A stretch of 64,000 bases of DNA, from NCBI GenBank assembly GCA_000402515.1, contig AQRL01000038.1:50573-114572 (forward strand), given 5' to 3'. The stretch is from Nanoarchaeota archaeon SCGC AAA011-G17 (GTDB lineage Archaea; Nanobdellota; Nanobdellia; SCGC-AAA011-G17). Numbering within the stretch: the first letter of the stretch is position 1; each line of letters opens with the position of its first letter. This document shows, piece by piece, positions 42,481 through 49,832 of this stretch. A model generated the notes under the pieces. That model searched no databases, was not told the DNA's origin, and saw only the letters and a list, made by a program, of their open reading frames with translations. Position numbers and translations under genes: made by a program.

Positions 42481-45400
42481 TTATACACATTCCTCTGTGC
42501 TGAGATAATTAAGGAGCTTTATCATGTCGTGTATATCTGTTTTACCGTCCTGATTTACATCTGCCTTATTATCCTCTGTGTTTAGTATCTTTAGTATTTC
42601 AAGCAAATCATAGACATCTACCTTATCATCCTTTGTTATATCTGCATACTGCTTACAGCTTGGGTTAATAATCAAAACTGTCTTTGCTGCTGCTGCTGTT
42701 AGTGTGGCTTTTGATACCTCCAAGGTTATTCTCTGCTGCCCTGTTGTTGTGTAAAAGTGTGTTGTTGCTGGTGTATCAAGATAAGGTGTATCAAATGCGC
42801 CATCATTATTGAAGTCCCATCTGTATCTTAGTTTCTCATCACATCTCTTTGTATCAAGTAATTTTGTCAGCTTGTAAATGTCTATAGCATCAATCTTTCC
42901 GTCAGCATTTAAATCTCCCTTCTTAACAGGGGATTGTTTCGTCAAGGATAGTAATTCGATAAGGTCAAAAATATTTATTTTATTATTTGAATCCAGATCA
43001 GCGTTCTTACACTCTGGGTCGTAACTTGAATCTGCATTTAATGTGAAATTTAATCCTATTCCTCCCTTATCCGGGGTTGATGTGAAGCTTGCTAGTATTG
43101 AGGAGAAGGAAACATCGAATCCTTCATCTATCTGTCCATCACAATCATTGTCTTTTCTATCAAAGATTTCTGTTGCTCCTGGATATGATTCTTTATTAAG
43201 ATCATCACAGTCATTTGTCTTTCTTGCTGTGTAATAGCCTTCTGATTTTTCTAATTCCTTGAATCTGGAGGTTCCGTAGCCATCCTTATCAAAGTCGTAA
43301 TAGAACTTGAATAATTCTACTGGCTTTACCTCTGTTTTCTTTCCCATTGTGAACAGGGATAAGTGATTAGTAATTGCCCATACATAATTCTCCTCTGTGT
43401 TTACACCTGAGTTTGGCTCCTGGACCCAGTCTTTCAGATCTTCATTATAGTAATACATACGTAATTCTGATTCTGGAGTAGTTCCAAGATCTTCTGGATC
43501 TCTGTAATGCATCTTTAATAATGCCTGCTTGATGTCATTCTCTATCTGTGCTTCTGGTTCTATAACCATGAATTTTTGATTTGTTAATCCGGGTAGTGTA
43601 AAGCTCTGCTCTGCTGGCATTTCATCGTATACCTTTACAGTAATGCTTCCTGATTGTTGCTCATTTGTTGATATGCTTAATTCAAATCCTGTTTCATCTT
43701 CATTTGTTTCTATCTTTGATAGTGTTTGTTCAGCTTGTTGCAGTGTTTCTACGATTGTTGTTATTAATGGGACTAGAACATCCTGCTTTGTTTCCATCTT
43801 TGGTGGCTCTGAGCCTATGCATGTTCCCCAAACACCTGTTGACTGACATGTCTTTGTTCCTCCGACTCCGCAGATATTTGTTGCTGCCGGCTTACAATCT
43901 TGCAATGAACCGGATTCTGAATTATCTGTTAGACTTGAGCAGTCAAGGTCGTTAAGATCTGAAAATCCGTCATTATCATTATCTAGATTATCATTACACT
44001 GGTTTGGTGTTTCTGGGATTGGGATGATACAATTATTTCCTGATTTTACATAGCCAACGTCACAGGTGTATTCACACTTTTGAGAAGAGCATGAAGATAC
44101 TAAATTTCTTGATGCATCTGCTGTTAAACCCTTATTATCGTCTGTGCATAATCCAGAATTTGCTGGGATTAATCCTGTACATAGTGGAGGAAGTTGTAAG
44201 GTACAACTATTTCCTGATTTTGTATAGCCAGAAGGACATATATATTCACACTTATTAGCATCAGTACAACTGTTTGCCAGACTTCTTGTTGTGTCTACTA
44301 GTAAATTCTTATTATCATCTGCACATAACTGGGCATTAGATATAGTTGCTCCTGTACATGAGAAGGTTGGTGGGATAACTGCACACTCATTTCCTGATTT
44401 TGTAAATCCTGATGAACAAGTATATTCACATTTTACAGTTGTACATGAGGATGTTAAACTTCTTGTTGTGTTTGCTGTTAATCCAGTATCATCATCTGCA
44501 CATAACTGGGCATTAGATATAGTTGCTCCTGTACATGAGAAGGTTGGTGGGATAACTGCACAGACATTATTTTCATCAATCAAGTTATTACAATTATTAT
44601 CTATTCCATCACATATTTCTGTTGATGGTGTGCATGTTGGCTGACAGATGTTTCCTTCATCTACATTTCCATCACAATCATTATCTATATCATCACATTT
44701 TTCAATTCCAGGCTCTATCTCAGACTGAGTAAGCGACCATGAGCCTGAAACACAGGTGTTTATTTCTTTTCTGCATGCCCCTTCATCTGTTCCTGTTTCT
44801 GCTGTTAAATCCTCATCTATTATATTATTACAATTATCATCCTTGTTATTACAGACTTCTGCTGCTGATGGTTTTTCTCCTATACAGGCAGACCATTTTC
44901 CAGCTGTACAGGTTTGAGTTCCAAATTTACACTCTCCTGTATTTGAAGAACCACATGGCTTTGTATCCCCACTCTGGCATTCACCAACTGTAAATGTGCT
45001 TGAATCTTTTGCATATTCAAAGGAGTTTATTTCCCCGACTGAATTTACCTTTAGCGTTGCCTTGAAATTTCCAGCTGTCAGTGATTCTGAAGAAACATCC
45101 CATGTAATTGTGTATGATAAAATACCTGTGAAGCCAAATCCGGTTCCTCCGTAGCCATAGCCATAGCCGAATAGAGTTCCCTGGTAATTATTATTTGCAC
45201 CATAGCCATAACCATATAATTGTTCACTTGTTCCATAATCCCCTGAATTTGTTCTGGTTATTGTCAGGTAATCACAGCCTGAAACCTTTGTGCCATCTGG
45301 GTAAAAAACACATTCTTTTAAAAATGGAAGAGAATTATCATAAATCTGCAACTTTAAGGTCTGAATAGGAATTCTTTCATTAGCTGGAATATCTATCCCT

Positions 45401-45558
45401 ACATTGAAATTAATTGTTTCTGTTTTCAGATAACTTGCTTTGTTTGTTGTTATGCTCAAGTCTACTGCATTTGCAATTCCGGTGAAAAGCAGGATAATTA
45501 TTATAGAAACAGTAAGAATACTACTAACTAAAGTTTTTCCCCTCTTGTTCAATTTCAT
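42481..45558 (-). CDS. Giant surface protein: GYGYG domain, MopE-type Cys repeats, dockerin-like modules
   Basis: 1025 residues with a signal peptide (1-29). Order: GYGYG-loop beta-sandwich (~30-190, homologous to the 449-aa protein), MopE-like Ca-binding units with CDGIDNNCNNLIDE and CDDIDNDCDGNVDEG (~195-325), three Cys-rich ~55-residue repeats of the CTGATISNAQLCADD type (~330-500), further NCDDLNKESYPGATEIFD-type units, a PKD-like domain, and dockerin-like Ca-binding segments (KADVNQDGKTDIHD, DSNNKINIFDLIELL). It has no evident C-terminal membrane anchor, so dockerin contacts or S-layer attachment must hold it. Calcium binding is inferred from the Asp/Asn patterns. Confidence 0.75.
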   Translation of the reverse strand: MKLNKRGKTLVSSILTVSIIIILLFTGIANAVDLSITTNKASYLKTETINFNVGIDIPANERIPIQTLKLQIYDNSLPFLKECVFYPDGTKVSGCDYLTITRTNSGDYGTSEQLYGYGYGANNNYQGTLFGYGYGYGGTGFGFTGILSYTITWDVSSESLTAGNFKATLKVNSVGEINSFEYAKDSSTFTVGECQSGDTKPCGSSNTGECKFGTQTCTAGKWSACIGEKPSAAEVCNNKDDNCNNIIDEDLTAETGTDEGACRKEINTCVSGSWSLTQSEIEPGIEKCDDIDNDCDGNVDEGNICQPTCTPSTEICDGIDNNCNNLIDENNVCAVIPPTFSCTGATISNAQLCADDDTGLTANTTRSLTSSCTTVKCEYTCSSGFTKSGNECAVIPPTFSCTGATISNAQLCADDNKNLLVDTTRSLANSCTDANKCEYICPSGYTKSGNSCTLQLPPLCTGLIPANSGLCTDDNKGLTADASRNLVSSCSSQKCEYTCDVGYVKSGNNCIIPIPETPNQCNDNLDNDNDGFSDLNDLDCSSLTDNSESGSLQDCKPAATNICGVGGTKTCQSTGVWGTCIGSEPPKMETKQDVLVPLITTIVETLQQAEQTLSKIETNEDETGFELSISTNEQQSGSITVKVYDEMPAEQSFTLPGLTNQKFMVIEPEAQIENDIKQALLKMHYRDPEDLGTTPESELRMYYYNEDLKDWVQEPNSGVNTEENYVWAITNHLSLFTMGKKTEVKPVELFKFYYDFDKDGYGTSRFKELEKSEGYYTARKTNDCDDLNKESYPGATEIFDRKDNDCDGQIDEGFDVSFSSILASFTSTPDKGGIGLNFTLNADSSYDPECKNADLDSNNKINIFDLIELLSLTKQSPVKKGDLNADGKIDAIDIYKLTKLLDTKRCDEKLRYRWDFNNDGAFDTPYLDTPATTHFYTTTGQQRITLEVSKATLTAAAAKTVLIINPSCKQYADITKDDKVDVYDLLEILKILNTEDNKADVNQDGKTDIHDMIKLLNYLSTEECV
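44314..44385 (-). repeat. 72-bp direct repeat copy A in the Cys-rich repeats
   Basis: Identical over 72 nt to 44491-44562; encodes the junction between two Cys-rich modules. The identity at silent positions points to a recent duplication or ongoing exchange between modules. Confidence 0.85.
44491..44562 (-). repeat. 72-bp direct repeat copy B in the Cys-rich repeats
   Basis: Identical over 72 nt to 44314-44385, 177 bp apart start to start, which is one module length (59 residues). Confidence 0.85.
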
Positions 45559-45648
45559 TACAGCTAAAAAGAAAGAAGAGATTATATATAAAGTTAATGG
45601 GAATAGAGTATATATTTAGGAATAGCTCTTAATCTTGTTTTTTCTTTT

Positions 45649-46191
45649 TTACGCATTTATACCCACTTCAAACGGCTCTATATTTTCTTTTATATAGAAT
45701 CCCTTAATAATGTTTGGGATTAATTTTGGATCCAACTCTTTTTTGATTTTTTTCGGGTCTTCATAACTTAAAACCTGTATTTCTCTATTTAGTTTTGTTT
45801 CGAATTCTGCTTCGTAAAATTCTTTGTCATCCCCGTATATAAAAATATCTATATCACTTGATTTGCTCCAATCCCCTCTTGAAAAACTTCCGAATAAAAT
45901 AGCTGTTTTTATCTTTTTAATATTACTGAGATGCTCAAATAAACCACTTTTTTCCAGAATTGAAAGCCCATAGAGCCTTTTTTCATTTCTGAATTTTGGC
46001 AAATCCCTATTAGCTGTGTAATAAGGCATCCTGCCTCTTTTTTTATTTTTTTTAATGAAATCTTCCTTTAGCAATTCTTTTAAGAAATGATTAGTTCGTT
46101 CTCTACTAATTCCTGCTTCCTTTACAATCTCTTCAAAATGCCATCTTTTTAATGATTCATTGAAGAATAATACTTTGATTTTTTCTTTCAT
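45649..46191 (-). CDS. Winged-helix/nucleotidyltransferase fusion
   Basis: 180 residues: an N-terminal winged helix (~8-60, VKEAGISRERTNHFLKELL) and a minimal nucleotidyltransferase domain with LFGSFSRGDW...SSDIDIF (G101-S102, D113, D115). This fusion is common in archaea and is often part of toxin-antitoxin or phage-defence units; here no HepT/HEPN partner follows it, so it may be solitary. It is divergent from the three-gene caspase-like operon. Confidence 0.75.
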   Translation of the reverse strand: MKEKIKVLFFNESLKRWHFEEIVKEAGISRERTNHFLKELLKEDFIKKNKKRGRMPYYTANRDLPKFRNEKRLYGLSILEKSGLFEHLSNIKKIKTAILFGSFSRGDWSKSSDIDIFIYGDDKEFYEAEFETKLNREIQVLSYEDPKKIKKELDPKLIPNIIKGFYIKENIEPFEVGINA

Positions 46192-46319
46192 ATTTAGTAT
46201 GAAAAATCATACTATTTATAAGTGTTTTGGTATGGAAATTATACTGATTCTAAAATCTATGAAAAGCTAAAGAGTAAAGAGAGGAAAGATTTATTAATCG
46301 ACAAAGAGATATATAAAAT

Positions 46320-46508
46320 ATGGAAGATAAGAAAGCCAAATTTATGAGAATTTTTGCCAATATCCCCGATAAGGTTAGAAATGAGGATATAATCGCTGTT
46401 ATTGATAATAAGCCATATACGTGGAATGCTGCGATGATTGAGATTAAAAATAATTCTGAACTTGGCAAGAAAATTATAAAAAAATTAGGAGAAATGGAAA
46501 TAATATGA
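46320..46508 (+). CDS. Small protein 1 of the caspase-like operon
   Basis: 62 residues, MEDKKAKFMRIFANIPDKV then EDIIAVIDNKPYTWNAAMIEIKNNSELGKKIIKKLGEMEII. The pattern (RIFxNIP, NEDIIxVIDxKPYTWNAA) looks conserved and structured rather than random. The TATA-like ATTTATTAAT is ~26 nt upstream. The end overlaps the next start by 4 nt (ATGA). Function unknown; likely an adaptor or sensor for the protease. Confidence 0.65.
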   Translation: MEDKKAKFMRIFANIPDKVRNEDIIAVIDNKPYTWNAAMIEIKNNSELGKKIIKKLGEMEII

Positions 46509-46741
46509 TAAAGGGGAAAATCAATAAGGAAGTCAAGGAGCTTGTTTTGTGGCGTTTAGAAACAAGCGTACCAGAGCATTTTAAATTATCTGTAGGGGGG
46601 AAGGGATCTTTTAACAAAGAAGAGCTGAAAAAGGCTGTTGAAGAAGAGACTGATGTTGGAATAGCCTTTATAGATATGCAGCTTAATTTTATTAAAGCAC
46701 TAACCAGCGGCAAGTTTTATAAGATTCCAATATCAGAATGA
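46505..46741 (+). CDS. Small protein 2 of the caspase-like operon
   Basis: 78 residues with HFKLSVGGKGSFNKEELKKAVEEETDVGIAFIDMQLNFIKAL, an EF-hand-like-sized helical protein. Overlaps both neighbours by 4 nt, so the three genes should be translated in step at similar levels. Not recognised as a named family; its conservation together with the other two is an inference from the tight coupling. Confidence 0.65.
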   Translation: MIKGKINKEVKELVLWRLETSVPEHFKLSVGGKGSFNKEELKKAVEEETDVGIAFIDMQLNFIKALTSGKFYKIPISE

Positions 46742-47400
46742 GAAAAGCAATTTTGGTAACAAGACCCAGATATGATGATGCAACAGAATATCTTTTTTGT
46801 TATGCTAAAAAAGCAATAGACTTTGCAAAAGAAAAAAATATTGAAGTTCTTGATTTAATAAGGTCACGCTTAACCCAGAAAAATTTTTCAGATTTAATTT
46901 CCAAGAAAGACCCTCTTTTAGTTTTCTTTAATGCACATGGAGATGAAAACACAATATATGGAGATAAGATTAAGGGTGAAGAAGAGGCATTAATCAAGGA
47001 GGATAAAAATCATAATCTTCTAAATAAAAGAATTGTTTATGCCCGTGCCTGTTTGTCTTCAGCTTCTTTGGGGCAAAAGGCATGTAAGGACGGCTGTTTT
47101 ATTGGTTATAGAATGCCCTTTAGTTTTTGGGTTGATAATAGGTGGTCTGCCAAGCCATTGAATGATAACACAGCAAAATTATTCCTTGAGCCTTCAAATC
47201 TAATTATCATTTCTTTATTGAAGGGAAATAGCGCCAAGGAGGCACATGAGAAATCATTGAAAATGGCAAGCAGGAACATCTTGGAATTATTGAAAAATAA
47301 AGACGAGCCAGGGGCAATGGCATCTATTATGCTGTTATGGAACAATATGCAGTATCAAGAAATTCTTGGAAATGAAGATATGGCTTTTGATGTTCTATAG
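46738..47400 (+). CDS. Caspase/CHAT-like cysteine protease
   Basis: 220 residues. The His-Cys dyad of clan CD is visible: LLVFFNAHGDE (H67-G) after a hydrophobic strand and IVYARACLSSASLG (C105) after the next, followed by a GCFIGYRMPFSFW loop. This is the caspase/CHAT/gingipain arrangement. Such proteases are effectors in cell-suicide and defence systems, where a small partner gates activity. It is the last of a three-gene operon with 4-nt overlaps. No transmembrane or signal segment, so it acts in the cytoplasm. Confidence 0.75.
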   Translation: MRKAILVTRPRYDDATEYLFCYAKKAIDFAKEKNIEVLDLIRSRLTQKNFSDLISKKDPLLVFFNAHGDENTIYGDKIKGEEEALIKEDKNHNLLNKRIVYARACLSSASLGQKACKDGCFIGYRMPFSFWVDNRWSAKPLNDNTAKLFLEPSNLIIISLLKGNSAKEAHEKSLKMASRNILELLKNKDEPGAMASIMLLWNNMQYQEILGNEDMAFDVL

Positions 47401-47452
47401 GTTAAGCTTAAATATTTTTTTAATATGGAAATCATATGGTTTGGGGGTTTTA

Positions 47453-47641
47453 ATGATAAATTTAGAAGATAAATGCAGCTATGGTAAATTATCCAGTATA
47501 GTACCAATCGGATCTTGGAAGAACAAAACCCTGGCCGGGTATTGTGTTTCTTGTTCCAGAGAGGTTATAATTGATTATCATTATTTTGTAGTGTTTAACA
47601 GGGCGTATAAGATATTCGGGAGGAAGAATGGTAAATGTTGA
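47453..47641 (+). CDS. Cys-containing microprotein, first of the chain
   Basis: 62 residues from the ATG at 47453, after a leader with GGGGGTTTTA. Cysteines at CSYGK, GYCVSCSRE and the final C suggest a zinc-ribbon-like site. The end overlaps the next gene's start. A TATA-like GCTTAAATAT at ~47404-47413 follows the protease gene, so the chain has its own promoter. Confidence 0.55.
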   Translation: MINLEDKCSYGKLSSIVPIGSWKNKTLAGYCVSCSREVIIDYHYFVVFNRAYKIFGRKNGKC

Positions 47642-47768
47642 TATTGATTCTAAAATATACGAGAAGCTGAAGGAAAAAGTGAAAAATGATAAAGTAAAGT
47701 ATCCTTCTGTGAAATTTCTTGTTCATAAACTGATAATGGAGAAGATGGATGAAACCAAAGGATTGTGA
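47628..47768 (+). CDS. 46-residue RHH-like protein
   Basis: MVNVDIDSKIYEKLKEK...YPSVKFLVHKLIMEKMDE has the strand-helix-helix shape of a ribbon-helix-helix DNA-binding protein. It overlaps the gene before by 14 nt and the gene after by 20 nt. Could regulate the chain or the adjoining operon. A degenerate copy of its N-terminus (TDSKIYEKLKSK) can be read at ~46230-46270. Confidence 0.55.
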   Translation: MVNVDIDSKIYEKLKEKVKNDKVKYPSVKFLVHKLIMEKMDETKGL

Positions 47769-47889
47769 ATATGCAATAGCTGTAAAGTGGTCAGATGTGG
47801 TTTATAAGTGCGAGAATCTGGATAAATGCGAGTTTGAACTGAAACGTACTGAAGCTAAATACTGCATGCTGAAGGAGAAAAAGGAATGA
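47749..47889 (+). CDS. 46-residue Cys-rich microprotein
   Basis: MKPKDCEYAIAVKW...YKCENLDKCEFELKR...YCMLKEKKE. Four cysteines spaced C-x14-C-x5-C-x11-C, a possible zinc site. Its start lies inside the preceding gene and its stop overlaps the next ATG by 4 nt. Too short to be sure by itself; the overlaps and codon pattern favour a real gene. Confidence 0.5.
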   Translation: MKPKDCEYAIAVKWSDVVYKCENLDKCEFELKRTEAKYCMLKEKKE

Positions 47890-48080
47890 CATGCAAATAT
47901 CTTAATGGGTTTAACTGCTCTTTGAGAAAGGACAGCTGTCTTGGCTATTACAAAACTGAAAATGGGGAAGGATTGGATGAACTGACTATAAGGAGAATGG
48001 AGTGCTTTGACGGGAGCAGCTATCTTGATGGATTGTTATTACAAAACCAGTTACAAAGAGGATTTAGGTGGGAAGAATGA
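47886..48080 (+). CDS. 64-residue Cys-rich microprotein, paralogue A
   Basis: MTCKYLNGFNCSLRKDSCLGYY...LTIRRMECFDGSS has the same C-x7-C-x6-C...C pattern as the protein at 48100. The C-terminal 20 residues (YLDGLLLQNQLQRGFRWEE) are encoded by the segment duplicated at 50506-50572 and may not belong to the original protein. Confidence 0.55.
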   Translation: MTCKYLNGFNCSLRKDSCLGYYKTENGEGLDELTIRRMECFDGSSYLDGLLLQNQLQRGFRWEE

Positions 48081-48087
48081 AGCTAGC
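48021..48087 (+). repeat. 67-bp direct repeat copy 1
   Basis: Matches 50506-50572 at 64 of 67 positions. It encodes YLDGLLLQNQLQRGFRWEE-stop and then an ATGAAGCTAGC start that in the other copy begins a GT2 reading frame. Confidence 0.85.
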
Positions 48088-48099
48088 GGGGGAATTAAA

Positions 48100-48306
48100 A
48101 TGAAATGTGAATATATGAATGGATATGACTGTGTAAAGTATGGTAAAAAATGTCGGGCTCATTTCAAAACTGAGAGAGGGAATGAGGGAATAAATGATGG
48201 TGTTTTGAGAATTTTGGACTGTTATGATGGACCGGATAAAGTAGTATTTCAAGGGGCATTCAAAAGGGGTTTGGAGAGTGTTTCCAGTGCTTTATCAAAA
48301 GAATAA
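48100..48306 (+). CDS. 68-residue Cys-rich microprotein, paralogue B
   Basis: From the internal ATG at 48100: MKCEYMNGYDCVKYGKKCRAHFKTE...GVLRILDCYDGPDKV. It lines up over its first ~45 residues with paralogue A (CKYLNGFNC / CEYMNGYDC; CFDGSS / CYDGPD), so this is a tandem duplication. Four cysteines in the same places imply a shared metal-binding fold. Its 3' end overlaps a minus-strand membrane-protein gene by 47 nt. Confidence 0.6.
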   Translation: MKCEYMNGYDCVKYGKKCRAHFKTERGNEGINDGVLRILDCYDGPDKVVFQGAFKRGLESVSSALSKE

Positions 48307-48430
48307 TTGCCAAAAAAACAAGAATAATAAGGAAATAGTCAAGCTTTAAAATGGAAAAATTAAAAATAGACAGGGCAAGAACTAATATGATGAAAACTAC
48401 CAATAATTTATCAAAGGTATCTTTGAGCAT
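48260..48430 (-). CDS. Small two-helix membrane protein
   Basis: 56 residues from the ATG at 48430, supported by a TATA box (TTTATAAAT on the minus strand, ~48451-48459) ~25 nt upstream. Two hydrophobic helices (~9-27 and ~30-48) and a basic tail (IKHWKHSPNPF). The convergent overlap with paralogue B is unusual but short. Function unknown. Confidence 0.55.
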   Translation of the reverse strand: MLKDTFDKLLVVFIILVLALSIFNFSILKLDYFLIILVFLAIILLIKHWKHSPNPF

Positions 48431-48663
48431 GATTTTCTTAATAAAAAACAATTTATAAAATAGCTGGTTGAGAAGAATATTCTAAGTTTAGTTGTTAGTG
48501 TTAATTCTAAGTAAACAAGACAGTTAATTGGAAACTTTTAGGAAAAGTTTCATCAAAAAATCTTGAAAAATAAATCAGAGAAACAGAATCATTTAAAATA
48601 TCTTTAAATTTATTAAATAATACAAAATGCTTATAAATAAATAATTTAATAATAATATAAAAA

Positions 48664-48870
48664 ATGTCAAAACTTCCCAAGGTCGTTAAAGGTAAAGAGA
48701 TTCTCAAAGTACTTGTTAAACATGGTTATGAAATTAAAAGGCAAAAAGGAAGTCATGTTTCTCTTTCAAATAAAGAGATTAATATTACTGTTGTTCTTCC
48801 ACTAACAACCATTGGAGTCTACAGGCAAATTTCTAAAAAAACAGGGATTCCTGTTGAAGAGTTTTTATAA
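48664..48870 (+). CDS. hicA: HicA-like mRNA interferase
   Basis: 68 residues. KLPKVVKGKEILKVLVKHGYEIKRQKGSHVSL is the HicA double-stranded-RNA-binding-like fold with the catalytic His in GSHV; TTIGVYRQISKKTGIPVEEFL is the family's C-terminal end. The toxin cleaves mRNA when not bound by HicB. Leaderless start (GCTTATAAATA ~28 nt upstream). It converges tail to tail with the HicB-like gene, overlapping by 6 nt, rather than sharing an operon. Confidence 0.82.
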   Translation: MSKLPKVVKGKEILKVLVKHGYEIKRQKGSHVSLSNKEINITVVLPLTTIGVYRQISKKTGIPVEEFL

Positions 48871-49107
48871 GAATATTTTTGTTAACATTGGCATTTCAAA
48901 CTTTTCTTCATCAGATTCTATAAGAGAGCATCTCTCTTCCGGAAAACTTTCTAGATGAAATCTTGCTCCTTCAGTAAATTTATTAACTGCCTCATCTATT
49001 GTTTTTCCTTCTGCAAAAACATTAATATCCGGGCTAGTAGCTATAAACATAGTACTATCTTTAACTTTTCCCTTTTCTATAACAATATTTAAACCAATCT
49101 TTTCCAT
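48865..49107 (-). CDS. hicB: HicB-like antitoxin
   Basis: 80 residues from the ATG at 49107, chosen over an upstream TTG because an AAGGGTG site precedes it and the homologous region starts here. IVIEKGKVKDSTMFIATSPDINVFAEGKTIDEAVNKFTEGARFHLES is the HicB partial RNase-H fold (DINxFxEG, TIDEAVNxxxE). No DNA-binding domain is attached. It lies on the strand opposite to hicA. Confidence 0.78.
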   Translation of the reverse strand: MEKIGLNIVIEKGKVKDSTMFIATSPDINVFAEGKTIDEAVNKFTEGARFHLESFPEERCSLIESDEEKFEMPMLTKIFL

Positions 49108-49197
49108 TTTAACACCCTTAAAAATGAATACCTGCTCCTTTTTAAAACTTTCCAAAACCCCTATTAAATATGAAGATTTGCTAGAAAAATTTAGAAG

Positions 49198-49299
49198 TTA
49201 ATTTAAATTATAAATTTTAGTTGTTGCTTTTATGAATCTGTCTATTTCTTTTATAAATTCTGGATCTTTCTGGGCTTGTTTTATAGTTAATTCTTTCAT
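49198..49299 (-). CDS. 33-residue helical microprotein
   Basis: MKELTIKQAQKDPEFIKEIDRFIKATTKIY... forms one or two helices. A CTTATATC TATA-like element lies ~25 nt upstream. The tail looks like a common short archaeal helical module, but the size makes this call weak. Confidence 0.35.
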   Translation of the reverse strand: MKELTIKQAQKDPEFIKEIDRFIKATTKIYNLN

Positions 49300-49511
49300 A
49301 TTTGTTTAGTTAAATTAGATTAGATATAAGCCTTTCTGTTAAAAAAATATTTCTTAAAACAGTTTTATCAGAAGAAATCTCCAAGATTAATCAGTTGTTT
49401 ATCTGTAAGCAATCTCTAAGCCTTAGCCGAAACTTTTAAGAAAAAAGTTTCATCAAAAGACTTAAATAGAAAAGGGTATTAAAAAATATATCAAAAAACG
49501 GAGGGATAGTA

Positions 49512-49601
49512 ATGGATAATAAACAGTTTGGTCTTTCTAATTCTAAAACAAAACTCTTAAATATCTATTCCAAAACAGCAATCTTGGAGGGATTAATATG
49601 A
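49512..49601 (+). CDS. 29-residue leader microprotein of the DUF5678 operon
   Basis: An ATG at 49512 with a strong GGAGGGAT site 6 nt upstream, ending at TGA 49599-49601 in ATGA overlap with the next gene. MDNKQFGLSNSKTKLLN... It may be a real small protein or a leader that couples translation. Confidence 0.45.
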   Translation: MDNKQFGLSNSKTKLLNIYSKTAILEGLI

Positions 49602-49831
49602 CTAGTGAAATGCTTTTATTAAATAGATTAGATGGAGATATAAACTGGTTTAAAGAACATCAAACAGAGTTAGAAGAGAAATATGATAACCAATTCATAG
49701 CTATTGAAGATGAAGAGTTAATCAGCACTGATAAAAATCTAGACATTCTTATTACTAAATTAAAAAAAATGGGCAAAGATCCAGCAGGTGTATTAATTAA
49801 ATTTGTATCAACAACAATAATTATACTTTAA
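49598..49831 (+). CDS. DUF5678 protein
   Basis: 77 residues. WFKEHQTELEEKYDNQFIAIEDEELISTDKNLDILITKLKKMGKDPAGVLIKFV follows the DUF5678 pattern (short alpha/beta protein of archaea, W..h...L...Y.gkyhAI.d..vh..g.d...L...h...G..P...hh..h). GGAGGGA precedes the ATG. One base separates its stop from the retropepsin gene, so the two are one operon. Molecular function unknown; a partner or regulator of the protease is likely. Confidence 0.78.
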   Translation: MTSEMLLLNRLDGDINWFKEHQTELEEKYDNQFIAIEDEELISTDKNLDILITKLKKMGKDPAGVLIKFVSTTIIIL

Positions 49832-49832
49832 T

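Noticed and set aside
44314-44562. Repeats as a CRISPR array
   Set aside because: Only two 72-bp copies, inside a protein-coding gene, with coding-frame spacing of one module.
44291-44993. Plus-strand frames over the Cys-rich repeats
   Set aside because: Antisense to a repetitive secreted protein; no promoter or motif supports them.
46230-46330. RHH-like fragment TDSKIYEKLKSK in a frame overlapping the operon promoter
   Set aside because: It resembles the protein at 47628 but has no start codon and soon ends; too short to call a pseudogene with confidence.
48507-48707. A 66-codon minus-strand frame over the hicA promoter
   Set aside because: It covers the TATA box and start of hicA and shows no family, promoter or coupling of its own.
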